Source of the DNA: JBOGTC01 sp050692055
Lineage (GTDB): Bacteria; Chloroflexota; Limnocylindria; QHBO01
Length of the DNA stretch: 64,000 nt
Assembly (NCBI GenBank): GCA_050692055.1
Contig: JBOGTC010000039.1
Location: 14,314-78,313 of the forward strand
Reading direction: 5' to 3'
In this document: positions 55,651-63,324 of the stretch, in pieces
Layout: each line of letters opens with the position of its first letter
Position numbering within the stretch: position 1 is the first letter of the stretch
Made by a program: the position numbers and the translations under genes
Notes under the pieces: model-generated
Told to the model about the DNA's origin: nothing
The model's input: only the letters and a program-made list of their open reading frames with translations
The model's database searches: none

Positions 55651-57114
55651 TCAGGCGCCCGGACCGAGGTGGTAGCCAAGCCACCGGGGCAGCCGCGTCA
55701 TCACGCGGAGCGGCCATGACGGAGCACGCCCGGCCTCCTCGCCGTCCTCGCGACGGATCATGGCTTCGCGGATGAGGCGCGCGCCGGCGGAGCGCAGCGG
55801 CTCGGGCGGGAAGCGCCGGCGCGGCGGCCCCACGATCGGCAGCCGCGTGACCGCCTCGTCCGAGCCCAGCGCCAGGGCTGCCAGGATGCGGCCACCGAGA
55901 TGCGACGGTGCGATCCCGTTGCCCGAGTATCCGACCCCGATGTGGATGTGCCCGCCGGGCACTGACCAGAACCGGGGAAGGTGATCGGGCGAGACATCGA
56001 TCGGCCCACCCCAGGCATCGGTCAGGCGCACCTCGCGCAGCTGCGGGAAGAGCCCGCGGAAGGCGACGGCCGCGCGCCTGGCGGCCGACACGTCGTCGGT
56101 GAAGGAAGGACCGATGCGGCCGGCATAGCCCGGGCTTCCACCTCCGGCACCGATGGCGATGCGGCCATCGCGCGTGACGCGCAGGTAGTGGACGCTGGCC
56201 CGCGCATCGACGATCGACTCGCCGCCGGTCCAGCCGAGCTCGCGCTCGACGATGTCGGCGATCGGCTCGGAGCGGACCATGTAGCTCGACCAGGTGAGGA
56301 TCGCGCGTCGCGCCCAGCGCCAGCCCGCCGCCCATGCGTTGACCGCCAGGACCACGTGCCGCGCGCGGACCTCGCCGCGATCCGTCATGACCCGCAGCCG
56401 TGTCGCGGATCGGATGGCACGGATGGCGCGCACGCGCGTCCCCTCGTGGATCGTCGCGCCCTGGTGCAGAATGACCCGCCGCAGGCCGCGAGCCAGCAGC
56501 GCGGGATGAACGGTGGCGCCGTCGCGCATGAACGCCGCTCCGCGGAAGCGCGGGGAGCGGCAGCGCCGAGCCACCGCGTCCGGGCTCAGCTCCACGAGCG
56601 CCAGCGGCTCGCCAAGCCGGGTTGCGGCGGCGATATCGCCCAACCAGCGGCCATCGTGCAGCGGGGTGGTGGACACGGTCAGCATCCCCGAGCGTCGGTA
56701 GTGCGCGTCGACGCCGTGGCGGTCGCACCATGCGCCGATGTCGTGGACGCTGGCCGCCGCCTCGCGAGCGCAGGCCAGCGCGCCATCGGCCCCGTAGAGG
56801 TCGACCAGGGTGGCGATCTCGTCCCACCAGCCGTTGACGAAGCCGCCGTTGCGACCGGACGGGCCTCCGCCGCAGATGTCCTGCTCCAGGACCACGACGC
56901 GCAGCTCCGGTTCCTGTTCGAGCAGGTGGTGAGCGGTCCATAGGCCGGTGTAGCCGCCACCCACGACCGCCACGTCGGCCTCGGCCGATCCGTCCAGTGG
57001 CGGCAGGGGCGCGGGATCGCCCTCGGCCGCGAGCGCCTCGCGCAGCCAGGGGGAGCGCTGACCGTGCCCGGGCCGGAGGGCAAGGTCGGCATCGGTCAGG
57101 AGCGAGACGTCCAT
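55651..57114 (-). CDS. FAD-dependent oxidoreductase (DAO family)
   Basis: 487 residues from the ATG at 57114, chosen because TACAGT lies 8 nt upstream; an in-frame ATG 6 bp earlier is too close to that box. FAD motif 'VAVVGGGYTGLWTAHHLLEQ', then 'GGGPSGRNGGFVNGWW', and C-terminal 'GGHIHIGVGYSGNGIAPSHL'. This matches the DadA/PuuB-like group, which oxidises amino acids or polyamine derivatives (for example gamma-glutamylputrescine) with release of H2O2 or electrons. The Trp-rich 'NGGFVNGWWDE' region is typical of PuuB-like members. Exact substrate unknown. Single gene. Confidence 0.85.
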   Translation of the reverse strand: MDVSLLTDADLALRPGHGQRSPWLREALAAEGDPAPLPPLDGSAEADVAVVGGGYTGLWTAHHLLEQEPELRVVVLEQDICGGGPSGRNGGFVNGWWDEIATLVDLYGADGALACAREAAASVHDIGAWCDRHGVDAHYRRSGMLTVSTTPLHDGRWLGDIAAATRLGEPLALVELSPDAVARRCRSPRFRGAAFMRDGATVHPALLARGLRRVILHQGATIHEGTRVRAIRAIRSATRLRVMTDRGEVRARHVVLAVNAWAAGWRWARRAILTWSSYMVRSEPIADIVERELGWTGGESIVDARASVHYLRVTRDGRIAIGAGGGSPGYAGRIGPSFTDDVSAARRAAVAFRGLFPQLREVRLTDAWGGPIDVSPDHLPRFWSVPGGHIHIGVGYSGNGIAPSHLGGRILAALALGSDEAVTRLPIVGPPRRRFPPEPLRSAGARLIREAMIRREDGEEAGRAPSWPLRVMTRLPRWLGYHLGPGA

Positions 57115-57122
57115 CGGCATGG

Positions 57123-57128
57123 ACTGTA
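57123..57128 (-). promoter_or_regulatory. -10 box of the FAD oxidoreductase gene (leaderless)
   Basis: TACAGT on the minus strand, 8 nt before the ATG at 57114. Confidence 0.4.
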
Positions 57129-57222
57129 GCGGCCGTGCCGCCTTCGGACCCGCCGCGTCCGTGCTGCCGACGGCTCGGCAGGCACGCCGGGTGCTAGAAC
57201 GCCGGTCGGAGGTGACGCTGCA

Positions 57223-57393
57223 ATGACCATCGATCTTGGCAACACCGCGTTCTGGGCGGCCGTGCTCGCACTGCTGACCGGCCTGCTCATCCTGGTCTTC
57301 CCGCGCATCCTGAACTACATCGTCGCCATCTACCTGATCATCATCGGCGTGCTCGGGCTGATACCGTTCTTCACGGGCGCCGCCAACGTCTGA
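57223..57393 (+). CDS. DUF3096 small membrane protein
   Basis: 56 residues, with GGAGGTGA ending about 7 nt before the ATG. Two membrane helices separated by a short turn: 'AFWAAVLALLTGLLILVF', then 'PRILNYIVAIYLIIIGVLGL', ending 'IPFFTGAANV'. The 'PRILNYIVAIYLIIIG' segment is the DUF3096 hallmark. Function unknown. It stands alone between the FAD oxidoreductase (divergent) and the nicotinamidase, with a hairpin terminator straight after. Confidence 0.88.
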   Translation: MTIDLGNTAFWAAVLALLTGLLILVFPRILNYIVAIYLIIIGVLGLIPFFTGAANV

Positions 57394-57397
57394 CTCT

Positions 57398-57421
57398 GCC
57401 CGGGCCGCGCGAGGCCCGGGC
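57398..57421 (+). terminator. Hairpin terminator after the DUF3096 gene
   Basis: Perfect 9-bp stem GCCCGGGCC/GGCCCGGGC with a 6-nt loop, 4 bp after the stop. No T-run follows. It ends just before the nicotinamidase -10 box. Confidence 0.65.
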
Positions 57422-57426
57422 GCCGC

Positions 57427-57432
57427 TACCAT
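57427..57432 (+). promoter_or_regulatory. -10 box of the nicotinamidase gene (leaderless)
   Basis: TACCAT, 6 nt before the ATG at 57439, no ribosome site between. Confidence 0.45.
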
Positions 57433-57438
57433 CGCCTC

Positions 57439-58029
57439 ATGAACAGGTATGGCCCGCGAGCCGCCCTCCTGATCGTCGACGTCCAGAACGACTTCGCCGA
57501 TCCATCGGGCGGCCTTGCGGTGCCCGGTGGCGCTGACATCATCGGGCGTCTGAACGACGAGATCGGGGCCGCGCGTGAGGCCGGCGCGCTGGTGGTCCTG
57601 ACCAAGGACTGGCACCCCGAGTCGACGCCGCACTTCGCGAAGGATGGCGGGGTGTGGCCGGTCCACTGCGTGGCGGGCACGTGGGGCGCGGGGCTGCATC
57701 CGGCGCTGGAGGCGCCACCCGACGCGCCAATCGTGCGCAAGGGAAGCAACGGCGAGGACGGCTACTCGGGCTTCACCATGCGCGATCCCATCAGCGGGGA
57801 GGAACGCCCGACAGACCTGGAGGCGCTGCTGCGTGACCGCGACATCCAGCAGGTCGTGGTATGCGGCCTGGCGACCGATTACTGCGTCAAGGCGACCGCG
57901 CTCGACGCCGGGCGCCTTGGGTTCGCCACGACCGTCCTCGGCGACGCGGTCGCCGCCGTGGATCTGCAGCCCGGCGATGGCGAGCGGGCCATCGGCGAGC
58001 TGCGCGCGGCCGGCGTCGAAATCGGCTGA
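57439..58029 (+). CDS. pncA: Nicotinamidase (isochorismatase-like cysteine hydrolase)
   Basis: 196 residues. It deaminates nicotinamide to nicotinate for NAD salvage. The catalytic triad is complete: Asp14 ('LIVDVQNDF'), Lys101 ('VRKGSN') and Cys148 ('GLATDYCVKATALDA'). The metal site is Asp57, His59, His65 and His76 ('DWHPESTPHF', 'WPVHC'). Length and motifs match PncA rather than generic isochorismatases. It is preceded by a terminator and its own leaderless promoter, so it is a single-gene unit. Confidence 0.93.
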   Translation: MNRYGPRAALLIVDVQNDFADPSGGLAVPGGADIIGRLNDEIGAAREAGALVVLTKDWHPESTPHFAKDGGVWPVHCVAGTWGAGLHPALEAPPDAPIVRKGSNGEDGYSGFTMRDPISGEERPTDLEALLRDRDIQQVVVCGLATDYCVKATALDAGRLGFATTVLGDAVAAVDLQPGDGERAIGELRAAGVEIG

Positions 58030-58037
58030 GCCCTCGC

Positions 58038-58066
58038 TTGACGGCCGGACCGGCGGCCCCTAGCGT
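58038..58066 (+). promoter_or_regulatory. Sigma-70-type promoter of the NfeD-slipin operon
   Basis: TTGACG (58038-58043) and TAGCGT (58061-58066) with a 17-bp spacer, the best full promoter in the window. The mini-ORF ATG lies 9 nt after the -10 box. Confidence 0.6.
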
Positions 58067-58075
58067 ACCTGCCAG

Positions 58076-58195
58076 ATGAAGACACGTCGCAGGACCTATT
58101 GGCTGCGGCGGGGACGTGCCGTCCCCGGATCACGGCGCAGAGGTGGAGACTGTTGGCACGAGTCAGCAGTCTTCTTGGTCTCGCCGGACCGATGA
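58076..58195 (+). CDS. Possible leaderless 39-residue mini-ORF coupled to nfeD
   Basis: An ATG 9 nt downstream of the TAGCGT -10 box opens a 39-codon frame, Arg-rich ('MKTRRRTYWLRRGRAVPG' at the start). Its TGA at 58193-58195 overlaps the ATG of the NfeD gene at 58192 (ATGA). No homologue is known to me. The precise promoter spacing and the stop/start overlap suggest it is translated and feeds ribosomes to nfeD, as with the mini-ORF at 7331-7417. Confidence 0.4.
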   Translation: MKTRRRTYWLRRGRAVPGSRRRGGDCWHESAVFLVSPDR

Positions 58196-59553
58196 CGATG
58201 CTCCGCCGCACGCTACGCGCCAGCTCTCTGCTCTGCGTGAGCCTGGGGCTGCTGGGGCTGTTCGCCGCCCCGCCCGCGGCACGCGCCGCCGCAGGCGAGG
58301 TGCACGTCCTGACCCTGGACGGGATCGTCAACCCCATCTCCGCGCGCTACGTGGTGCGCGGCATCGAGGAAGCCGCGGATGTCGGCGCGACCGCCGTGCT
58401 GCTGGAGCTGAACACGCCGGGTGGTCTGCTCGACGCGACCGAGGAGATGACGAGCGCCATGCTCGGCGCCGATCTCCCGGTCATCGTGTACGTCACGCCG
58501 GCGGGCGCTCGGGCCGCGTCGGCGGGCACCTTCATCACGATGGCAGGCCACGTGGCGGCGATGGCGCCAGGCACCCGGATCGGAGCGGCGACGCCGGTCG
58601 GCACGGACGGGGCGGACATCCCCGACGACCTGCGCGCCAAGATCATCAACGACACGGTCGAGTACGCCCGGATCATTGCCGAGGAACGCGGACGCAACGC
58701 CGATTGGGTCGAGGATGCCGTCCGCGACGCGGTCGTCGTCAGTGCAGAGGAGGCGGAGGAGATCGAGGTCGTGGATCTCGTCGCCCTCGACCGAGCCGAG
58801 CTGCTGCACGCCATCGACGGACGAACGGTGACCGTGCGCGGCTCCGAGCTCACGCTCGAGACGGCGGACGCGCCCGTCAGCGATCTGCCGATGTCGCCCT
58901 TCGAGGACGTGCTGATGGCGCTCTCGAATCCGAACATCGCCCTCATCCTGCTCAGCCTGGGATCCCTGGGCATCTACTTCGAGCTCAGCGCTCCCGGCTC
59001 GTTCTTCCCCGGCATCGCCGGCGCCATCGCGCTCATCCTTGGCCTGTTCAGCCTCGGCACCCTGCCGATCAACTATGCCGGCCTGGCGCTGATCATCCTG
59101 GGCCTGGCGCTCATGGGCGCCGAGATCTGGGTCGCATCGGGAGGCGTCCTCGGCATCGGCGGCGCCATCTCGTTCCTCCTGGGCGCGCTGCTCCTCATCG
59201 ACGACACCCAGGCACCGTTCCTGGAGGTCAGCCGGCCGCTGATCTACGGCATCACGCTGGTCCTCGTCGGCTTCTCGCTGTTCGCGCTGCAGGCCGTGAT
59301 GCGAACGCGCGGACGCCCCGTGAGCATTGGCGGGTCGGATATGGTGGGCATGGAAGCCGTCGTGCGCGGGCCGGCATCGGTCTACGTGGAGGGGGAGCTG
59401 TGGCGGGCCCGCATGGCGGACGGCGACGCGCCGCTGCAGAGTGGGTCACGCGTGCGCGTGACCGCGCGCGAGGGCTTTGATCTGATCGTCGAGCCGGTCG
59501 CGGCCGTGGACGACGCCGACGCTGAAGCAAGGACAACCAAGGAGGATTCCTGA
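58192..59553 (+). CDS. nfeD: NfeD-family membrane serine protease (long form)
   Basis: 453 residues. N-terminal signal/helix (about 12-33), a ClpP-like serine protease domain (about 35-230) with nucleophile Ser110 in 'GARAASAGTFITMAGH' and base Lys150 in 'LRAKIINDTVEYARI', then four to five membrane helices ('NIALILLSLGSLGIYFELSA' onward) and a C-terminal NfeD OB-fold ('VRGPASVYVEGELWRARM'). Long-form NfeD cleaves the C-terminus of its partner stomatin/slipin, the gene directly downstream. Start overlaps the stop of a leaderless mini-ORF. Confidence 0.94.
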   Translation: MTMLRRTLRASSLLCVSLGLLGLFAAPPAARAAAGEVHVLTLDGIVNPISARYVVRGIEEAADVGATAVLLELNTPGGLLDATEEMTSAMLGADLPVIVYVTPAGARAASAGTFITMAGHVAAMAPGTRIGAATPVGTDGADIPDDLRAKIINDTVEYARIIAEERGRNADWVEDAVRDAVVVSAEEAEEIEVVDLVALDRAELLHAIDGRTVTVRGSELTLETADAPVSDLPMSPFEDVLMALSNPNIALILLSLGSLGIYFELSAPGSFFPGIAGAIALILGLFSLGTLPINYAGLALIILGLALMGAEIWVASGGVLGIGGAISFLLGALLLIDDTQAPFLEVSRPLIYGITLVLVGFSLFALQAVMRTRGRPVSIGGSDMVGMEAVVRGPASVYVEGELWRARMADGDAPLQSGSRVRVTAREGFDLIVEPVAAVDDADAEARTTKEDS

Positions 59554-59554
59554 C

Positions 59555-60379
59555 GTGGAAGAACTGATCGGTCTGTTGCCGATCCTGGCGGTTGCCGCAG
59601 CGATCATCCTCAGCCTGGTCGGGGCTGCGGTGAAGGTGGTCCAGGAGTACGAGCGGGGCGTGATCTTCCGGTTGGGGCGCCTGGTGGGGGCCAGGGGTCC
59701 GGGCCTGTTCTTCATCATCCCGTTCATCGACCGCATGGTGAAGGTCGACCTGCGCGTGGTGACCCTCGACATCCCCAGCCAGGAGGCGATCACCCGCGAC
59801 AACGTGACGGTGCGGGTTAACGCGGTCTGCTACTTCCGGGTCGTCGATCCGGAGGCGGCCATCGTCCGCGTCGAGAGCTTCTTCAACGCCACGCTCCAGA
59901 TCGCGCAGACCACGATGCGCTCGGTGCTCGGCCAGTCCGAGCTCGACGAGCTGCTCGCCAAGCGCGAGGACATCAACAGTCGCCTCCAGCAGATCATCGA
60001 CGAGCAGACCGAGCCGTGGGGCATCAAGGTCAGCGTGGTCGAGGTCAAGGACGTCGAGCTGCCGCAGGAAATGAAGCGCGCCATGGCGCGCCAGGCGGAG
60101 GCGGAGCGCGACAAGCGCGCCAAGGTGATTCACGCCGAGGGCGAGTTCCTGGCCGCCAAGCAGCTCTCGAACGCGGCGAACATCATCAACGCGGCGCCGA
60201 GCGCGCTCCAGCTGCGCTACCTCCAGACGCTTCAGGACATCAGCTCGGACCAGAGTCGCACCATCATCTTCCCCCTGCCGATGGACCTCATCAGCGCGTT
60301 CATCGGCACGCGCGGCGACGGGGAGTCAGCGCCGGTCAAGCCGGTCACGCCACCTGCGCAGGAGGCCGGCGCCGGCTAG
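59555..60379 (+). CDS. SPFH/Band 7 protein (slipin)
   Basis: 274 residues from a GTG one base after the nfeD stop, with AAGGAGG about 10 nt upstream. One N-terminal helix ('LIGLLPILAVAAAIILSLV'), then the Band 7 domain ('VVQEYERGVIFRLGRLVGAR', 'GLFFIIPFIDRMVKVDLRVV', 'TLDIPSQEAITRDNVTVRV') and a coiled region ('QEMKRAMARQAEAERDKRAK'). The end, 'SRTIIFPLPMDLISAF', is the segment cut by NfeD in related slipins. It makes membrane-domain oligomers of uncertain purpose. Operon partner of nfeD. Confidence 0.95.
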   Translation: MEELIGLLPILAVAAAIILSLVGAAVKVVQEYERGVIFRLGRLVGARGPGLFFIIPFIDRMVKVDLRVVTLDIPSQEAITRDNVTVRVNAVCYFRVVDPEAAIVRVESFFNATLQIAQTTMRSVLGQSELDELLAKREDINSRLQQIIDEQTEPWGIKVSVVEVKDVELPQEMKRAMARQAEAERDKRAKVIHAEGEFLAAKQLSNAANIINAAPSALQLRYLQTLQDISSDQSRTIIFPLPMDLISAFIGTRGDGESAPVKPVTPPAQEAGAG

Positions 60380-60423
60380 ACGTGTTCGTGTGTCCCGTGC
60401 CGCCTGCGCATGCCACTGACGAT

Positions 60424-60612
60424 TCACGCTCGCTTCCGCGCCCAACCGATGAGCACCGTACCGGCGAGTGCCGCGACCGCGCCGATCACGATCCAGGCGC
60501 GATCCGTGGTCATGAAGCTGCGCGGCGCGAAGGGCAGGTTGAGACCCTGGGCCATCCAGACGGCGCCGGACAGCACGAGGAGAGCTCCCAGGACGAGCAG
60601 TGCGGTGCGCAT
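60424..60612 (-). CDS. Small two-helix membrane protein
   Basis: 62 residues: helix 1 'ALLVLGALLVLSGAVWMAQG', a loop with 'LNLPFAPRSFMTTDR', and helix 2 'AWIVIGAVAALAGTVLIGWA', then a basic end 'RKRA'. The 'SFMTxDRxWxxIGA' pattern recurs in many high-GC bacteria as an uncharacterised membrane protein. Convergent with the slipin gene. No function can be given. Confidence 0.78.
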   Translation of the reverse strand: MRTALLVLGALLVLSGAVWMAQGLNLPFAPRSFMTTDRAWIVIGAVAALAGTVLIGWARKRA

Positions 60613-60637
60613 GAGCCGATGGTAGGGGTTCGGCCCC

Positions 60638-60665
60638 TTGCGTTGCCGGAGGCTCCGCGTATACT
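60638..60665 (+). promoter_or_regulatory. Putative promoter of the zinc-ribbon gene
   Basis: TTGCGT (60638-60643) and TATACT (60660-60665), 16-bp spacer. It leaves a leader of roughly 145 nt before the GTG at 60817, unusually long for this window, with no clear fold recognised. Confidence 0.5.
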
Positions 60666-60816
60666 CCGCGCGTCAGGCCGCGCACGCGGCGCCGCCAAGC
60701 CTTCCCTTCCCCCTCCACCACGTCCAATCGTCGGCCTCGGGGCAGTGGCAAGACCCCGGACCGGCGGACGTGCCCGAGCCGACGGTGGTTCCAACTCACT
60801 CAGGAGGGGTCCGTAC

Positions 60817-61149
60817 GTGACCTATACCGACCAGGTCATCACCTGCAGCGATTGCGGCATCGACTTCGTCTTTTCCGCGTCCGAGCAGGAGTTCTTCGCG
60901 GAGAAGGGCTTTGCCTCGGCTCCGAAGCGCTGCAGCTCGTGCAGGGCACAGCGCCGTGCCACGGGCAACGGGGGTGGTGGCGGTTACAGCAGCGCCGGTG
61001 GATACGGCGGCGGTGGCTACTCGCGCGGTCCGCGCGAGATGCACGACGCCACGTGCGCGCGCTGCGGACAGGAGACCCAGGTGCCGTTCCGCCCGACCGG
61101 CGCGCGGCCGGTCTACTGCTCCGACTGCTTCCGCATGATGCGCGACTAG
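60817..61149 (+). CDS. Double zinc-ribbon protein (CxxC)
   Basis: 110 residues from a GTG preceded by AGGAGGGG. N-terminal zinc ribbon with Cys pairs in 'ITCSDCGIDFVF' and 'KRCSSCRAQRR'; a Gly/Tyr/Ser-rich linker in the middle ('GYSSAGGYGGGGYSRG'); C-terminal second ribbon with 'ATCARCGQETQVPFRPTG' and 'VYCSDCFRMMRD'. The C-terminal part is the CxxC_CxxC motif common in Chloroflexota and other environmental bacteria. The RGG/GYGG-like linker is reminiscent of RNA-binding proteins. Role unknown; nucleic-acid binding is the best guess. Confidence 0.88.
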   Translation: MTYTDQVITCSDCGIDFVFSASEQEFFAEKGFASAPKRCSSCRAQRRATGNGGGGGYSSAGGYGGGGYSRGPREMHDATCARCGQETQVPFRPTGARPVYCSDCFRMMRD

Positions 61150-61199
61150 CCAACGGGACCGATGGCGCCGGCTGCCGCCGGCGCCCGACGCGATACCAT

Positions 61200-61233
61200 G
61201 ACGGGCGGCTCCCCTCCGGGGGGGCCGCCCGTC
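61200..61233 (+). terminator. Strong hairpin terminator after the zinc-ribbon gene
   Basis: Left arm GACGGGCGGCTCCCC and right arm GGGGGGGCCGCCCGTC form a 14-15 bp GC-rich stem with a tiny loop, followed by TT. The remaining bases to 61417 contain a TATCAT -10-like box (61357-61362) for the transketolase gene. Confidence 0.8.
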
Positions 61234-61417
61234 TTCGCACCTCCCGAGGACCCTCCGCCGCCTCCGACCCGGTGGCTGCTGCGCTTGTGACCCGTGGCAA
61301 ACGCGACGCGCCGCGACGCGCTTGCCCGTCCAGCGGACGATCTGCGCCCGCGGCCCTATCATGGATCGTGCAGGCGCCGATGCATCCGGCAGACAACTTG
61401 CGGAGCCCAGGACAACC

Positions 61418-63310
61418 ATGACCAGGCAGCACGATGAGTGGCGCGAGCTCGGCCAGCAGCTTCGCGTCGACTCCATTCGATCCAGCAGCGCCGCGGGGTC
61501 CGGCCATCCGACCTCGTCGATGTCCGCCGCCGACCTGATGGCGGTCCTCATGTCGAAGTACCTGCATTACGACTTCGGGACGCCGGACGACCCCCGCAAC
61601 GACCACCTCATCTTCAGCAAGGGCCACGCCTCGCCGCTGCTGTACGCGATGTACAAGGCGGCCGGCGCGATCAGCGACCCGGAGATGCTCAGCTTCCGCC
61701 AGTTCGGGTCACGGATCGAGGGGCACCCGACCCCCGTCCTGCCCTGGGTCGACGTCGCCACAGGGTCGCTCGGCCAGGGCCTGCCGATCGCGGTGGGCGT
61801 CGCGCTGGCGGGGAAGCGGCTGGACCGGCTGCCGTACCGCGTCTGGGCGCTGTGCGGTGACTCGGAGATGACCGAAGGCTCGATGTGGGAGGCCTTCGAG
61901 CACGCGGCGCACCACGGGCTCGACAACCTGACCGCCATCATCGACGTCAACCGGCTGGGCCAGACCGGTCCCACCATGCACGAGTGGGATCTCGACGCCT
62001 ACCGCCGGCGGGCGGAAGCGTTCGGCTGGCACGCGATCGAGATCGACGGGCATGACATCGCCGCCATCGACCGCGCCCTGGCCAAGGCCGTCGACGTCGC
62101 TGATCGGCCGAGCGTGATCATCGCCAGGACCGAGAAGGGCCACGGCGTGAAGGCCGTGGCCGACCAGCCCGGCAGGCACGGCAAGCCGCTCGACGATCCC
62201 GACGCGGCCATCGAGGAGCTGGGCGGCATGCGCGGCATCCACGTCGAGGTGCCAAAGCCGGAGATCAACGGCCTCCCCCACGAGTTCCCCGTCGGGGGTC
62301 CGCTGCGGCTGCCGGTGTACGAGCCGGGCACGAAGGAGGCAACGCGCAAGGCGTTCGGCGACGCGCTGGTAGCGCTGGGCAAGGCGCGCGGCGACGTCGT
62401 GGCGCTCGACGGCGAGGTTGGCAACAGCACCTACACCGAGGAGTTCGCCGAGGCCCTGCCAGATCGGTTCTTCCAGATGTACATCGCCGAGCAGCAGATG
62501 ATCGCCTCGGCGGTGGGCATGCAGGTTCGCGGCTGGAAGCCGTTCGCCGCCACGTTCGCCGCGTTCCTGTCCCGCGCCTACGACTTCGTGCGCATGGCCG
62601 CGGTGAGCCGCGCGAACATCGTGCTGTGCGGCTCGCACGCGGGGGTCAGCATCGGCGAGGACGGCCCATCGCAGATGGCACTCGAGGACCTTGCCGCCTT
62701 CAGGGCGGTGCACGGCTCGACGGTGCTCTATCCATCGGACGCCAACCAGGCCGCGGCGCTCGTGCCCCAGATGGCGGATCGGACGGGCATCGTCTTCATG
62801 CGCACGACCCGCGAGAAGACGCCGGTGCTCTATGCGCCTGGCGACGACTTCCACATCGGCGGCTCACGCGTCGTGCGCCGGACCGATGACGATGCCGTGA
62901 CCCTGATCGGTGCCGGCATCACGCTGCACGAGGCGCTCAAGGCGGCGGACACCCTGGCAGCGGAGGGCACCCCGGCCCGGGTGATCGACCTGTACAGCGT
63001 GAAGCCCATCGACACCGAAGCGGTGCGCAGCGCTGCAATGGAGACCGGGCACGTGGTCACCGTGGAGGACCACTGGCCGGAGGGCGGCCTGGGAGATGCC
63101 GTGCTCGATGCCTTGGCCGATGTCGAGCCGCATCCACGTATCAGCAAGCTCGCCGTCCGGCTCATGCCGGGTTCGGGCACGCCGGCGGAACAGCTGGCCG
63201 CGGCGGGAATCGACGCCGAGCACATCGCGGCCGCGGTGCGCGAGCTGCTGGGCGAGTCAGCACAGCGCGGGCGCGCCACGACCGAGGTCGGCTCTGGCCG
63301 GCGCGAATAG
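61418..63310 (+). CDS. tkt: Transketolase
   Basis: 630 residues from the ATG at 61418. It moves two-carbon ketol groups between sugar phosphates using thiamine diphosphate. N-terminal: 'GSGHPTSSMSAADLMAVLMS', 'ATGSLGQGLPIAVGVALAG', and the ThDP motif from 'GDSEMTEGSMWEAFEHAAHH' to 'DVNRLGQTG'. Pyrimidine domain: 'VALDGEVGNSTYTEEFAEAL', 'AEQQMIASAVGMQVRGWKPF', and 'GSHAGVSIGEDGPSQMALED'. C-terminal domain to the end. All parts are in one chain. Followed 14 bp later by the transaldolase gene, so both belong to one pentose phosphate operon. Confidence 0.95.
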   Translation: MTRQHDEWRELGQQLRVDSIRSSSAAGSGHPTSSMSAADLMAVLMSKYLHYDFGTPDDPRNDHLIFSKGHASPLLYAMYKAAGAISDPEMLSFRQFGSRIEGHPTPVLPWVDVATGSLGQGLPIAVGVALAGKRLDRLPYRVWALCGDSEMTEGSMWEAFEHAAHHGLDNLTAIIDVNRLGQTGPTMHEWDLDAYRRRAEAFGWHAIEIDGHDIAAIDRALAKAVDVADRPSVIIARTEKGHGVKAVADQPGRHGKPLDDPDAAIEELGGMRGIHVEVPKPEINGLPHEFPVGGPLRLPVYEPGTKEATRKAFGDALVALGKARGDVVALDGEVGNSTYTEEFAEALPDRFFQMYIAEQQMIASAVGMQVRGWKPFAATFAAFLSRAYDFVRMAAVSRANIVLCGSHAGVSIGEDGPSQMALEDLAAFRAVHGSTVLYPSDANQAAALVPQMADRTGIVFMRTTREKTPVLYAPGDDFHIGGSRVVRRTDDDAVTLIGAGITLHEALKAADTLAAEGTPARVIDLYSVKPIDTEAVRSAAMETGHVVTVEDHWPEGGLGDAVLDALADVEPHPRISKLAVRLMPGSGTPAEQLAAAGIDAEHIAAAVRELLGESAQRGRATTEVGSGRRE

Positions 63311-63324
63311 GAGGCACCACCGAG

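Noticed and set aside
53966..56941. A 991-residue minus-strand frame across three genes
   Set aside because: Mostly Arg/Gly/Pro low-complexity and opposite or out of frame to well-supported genes.
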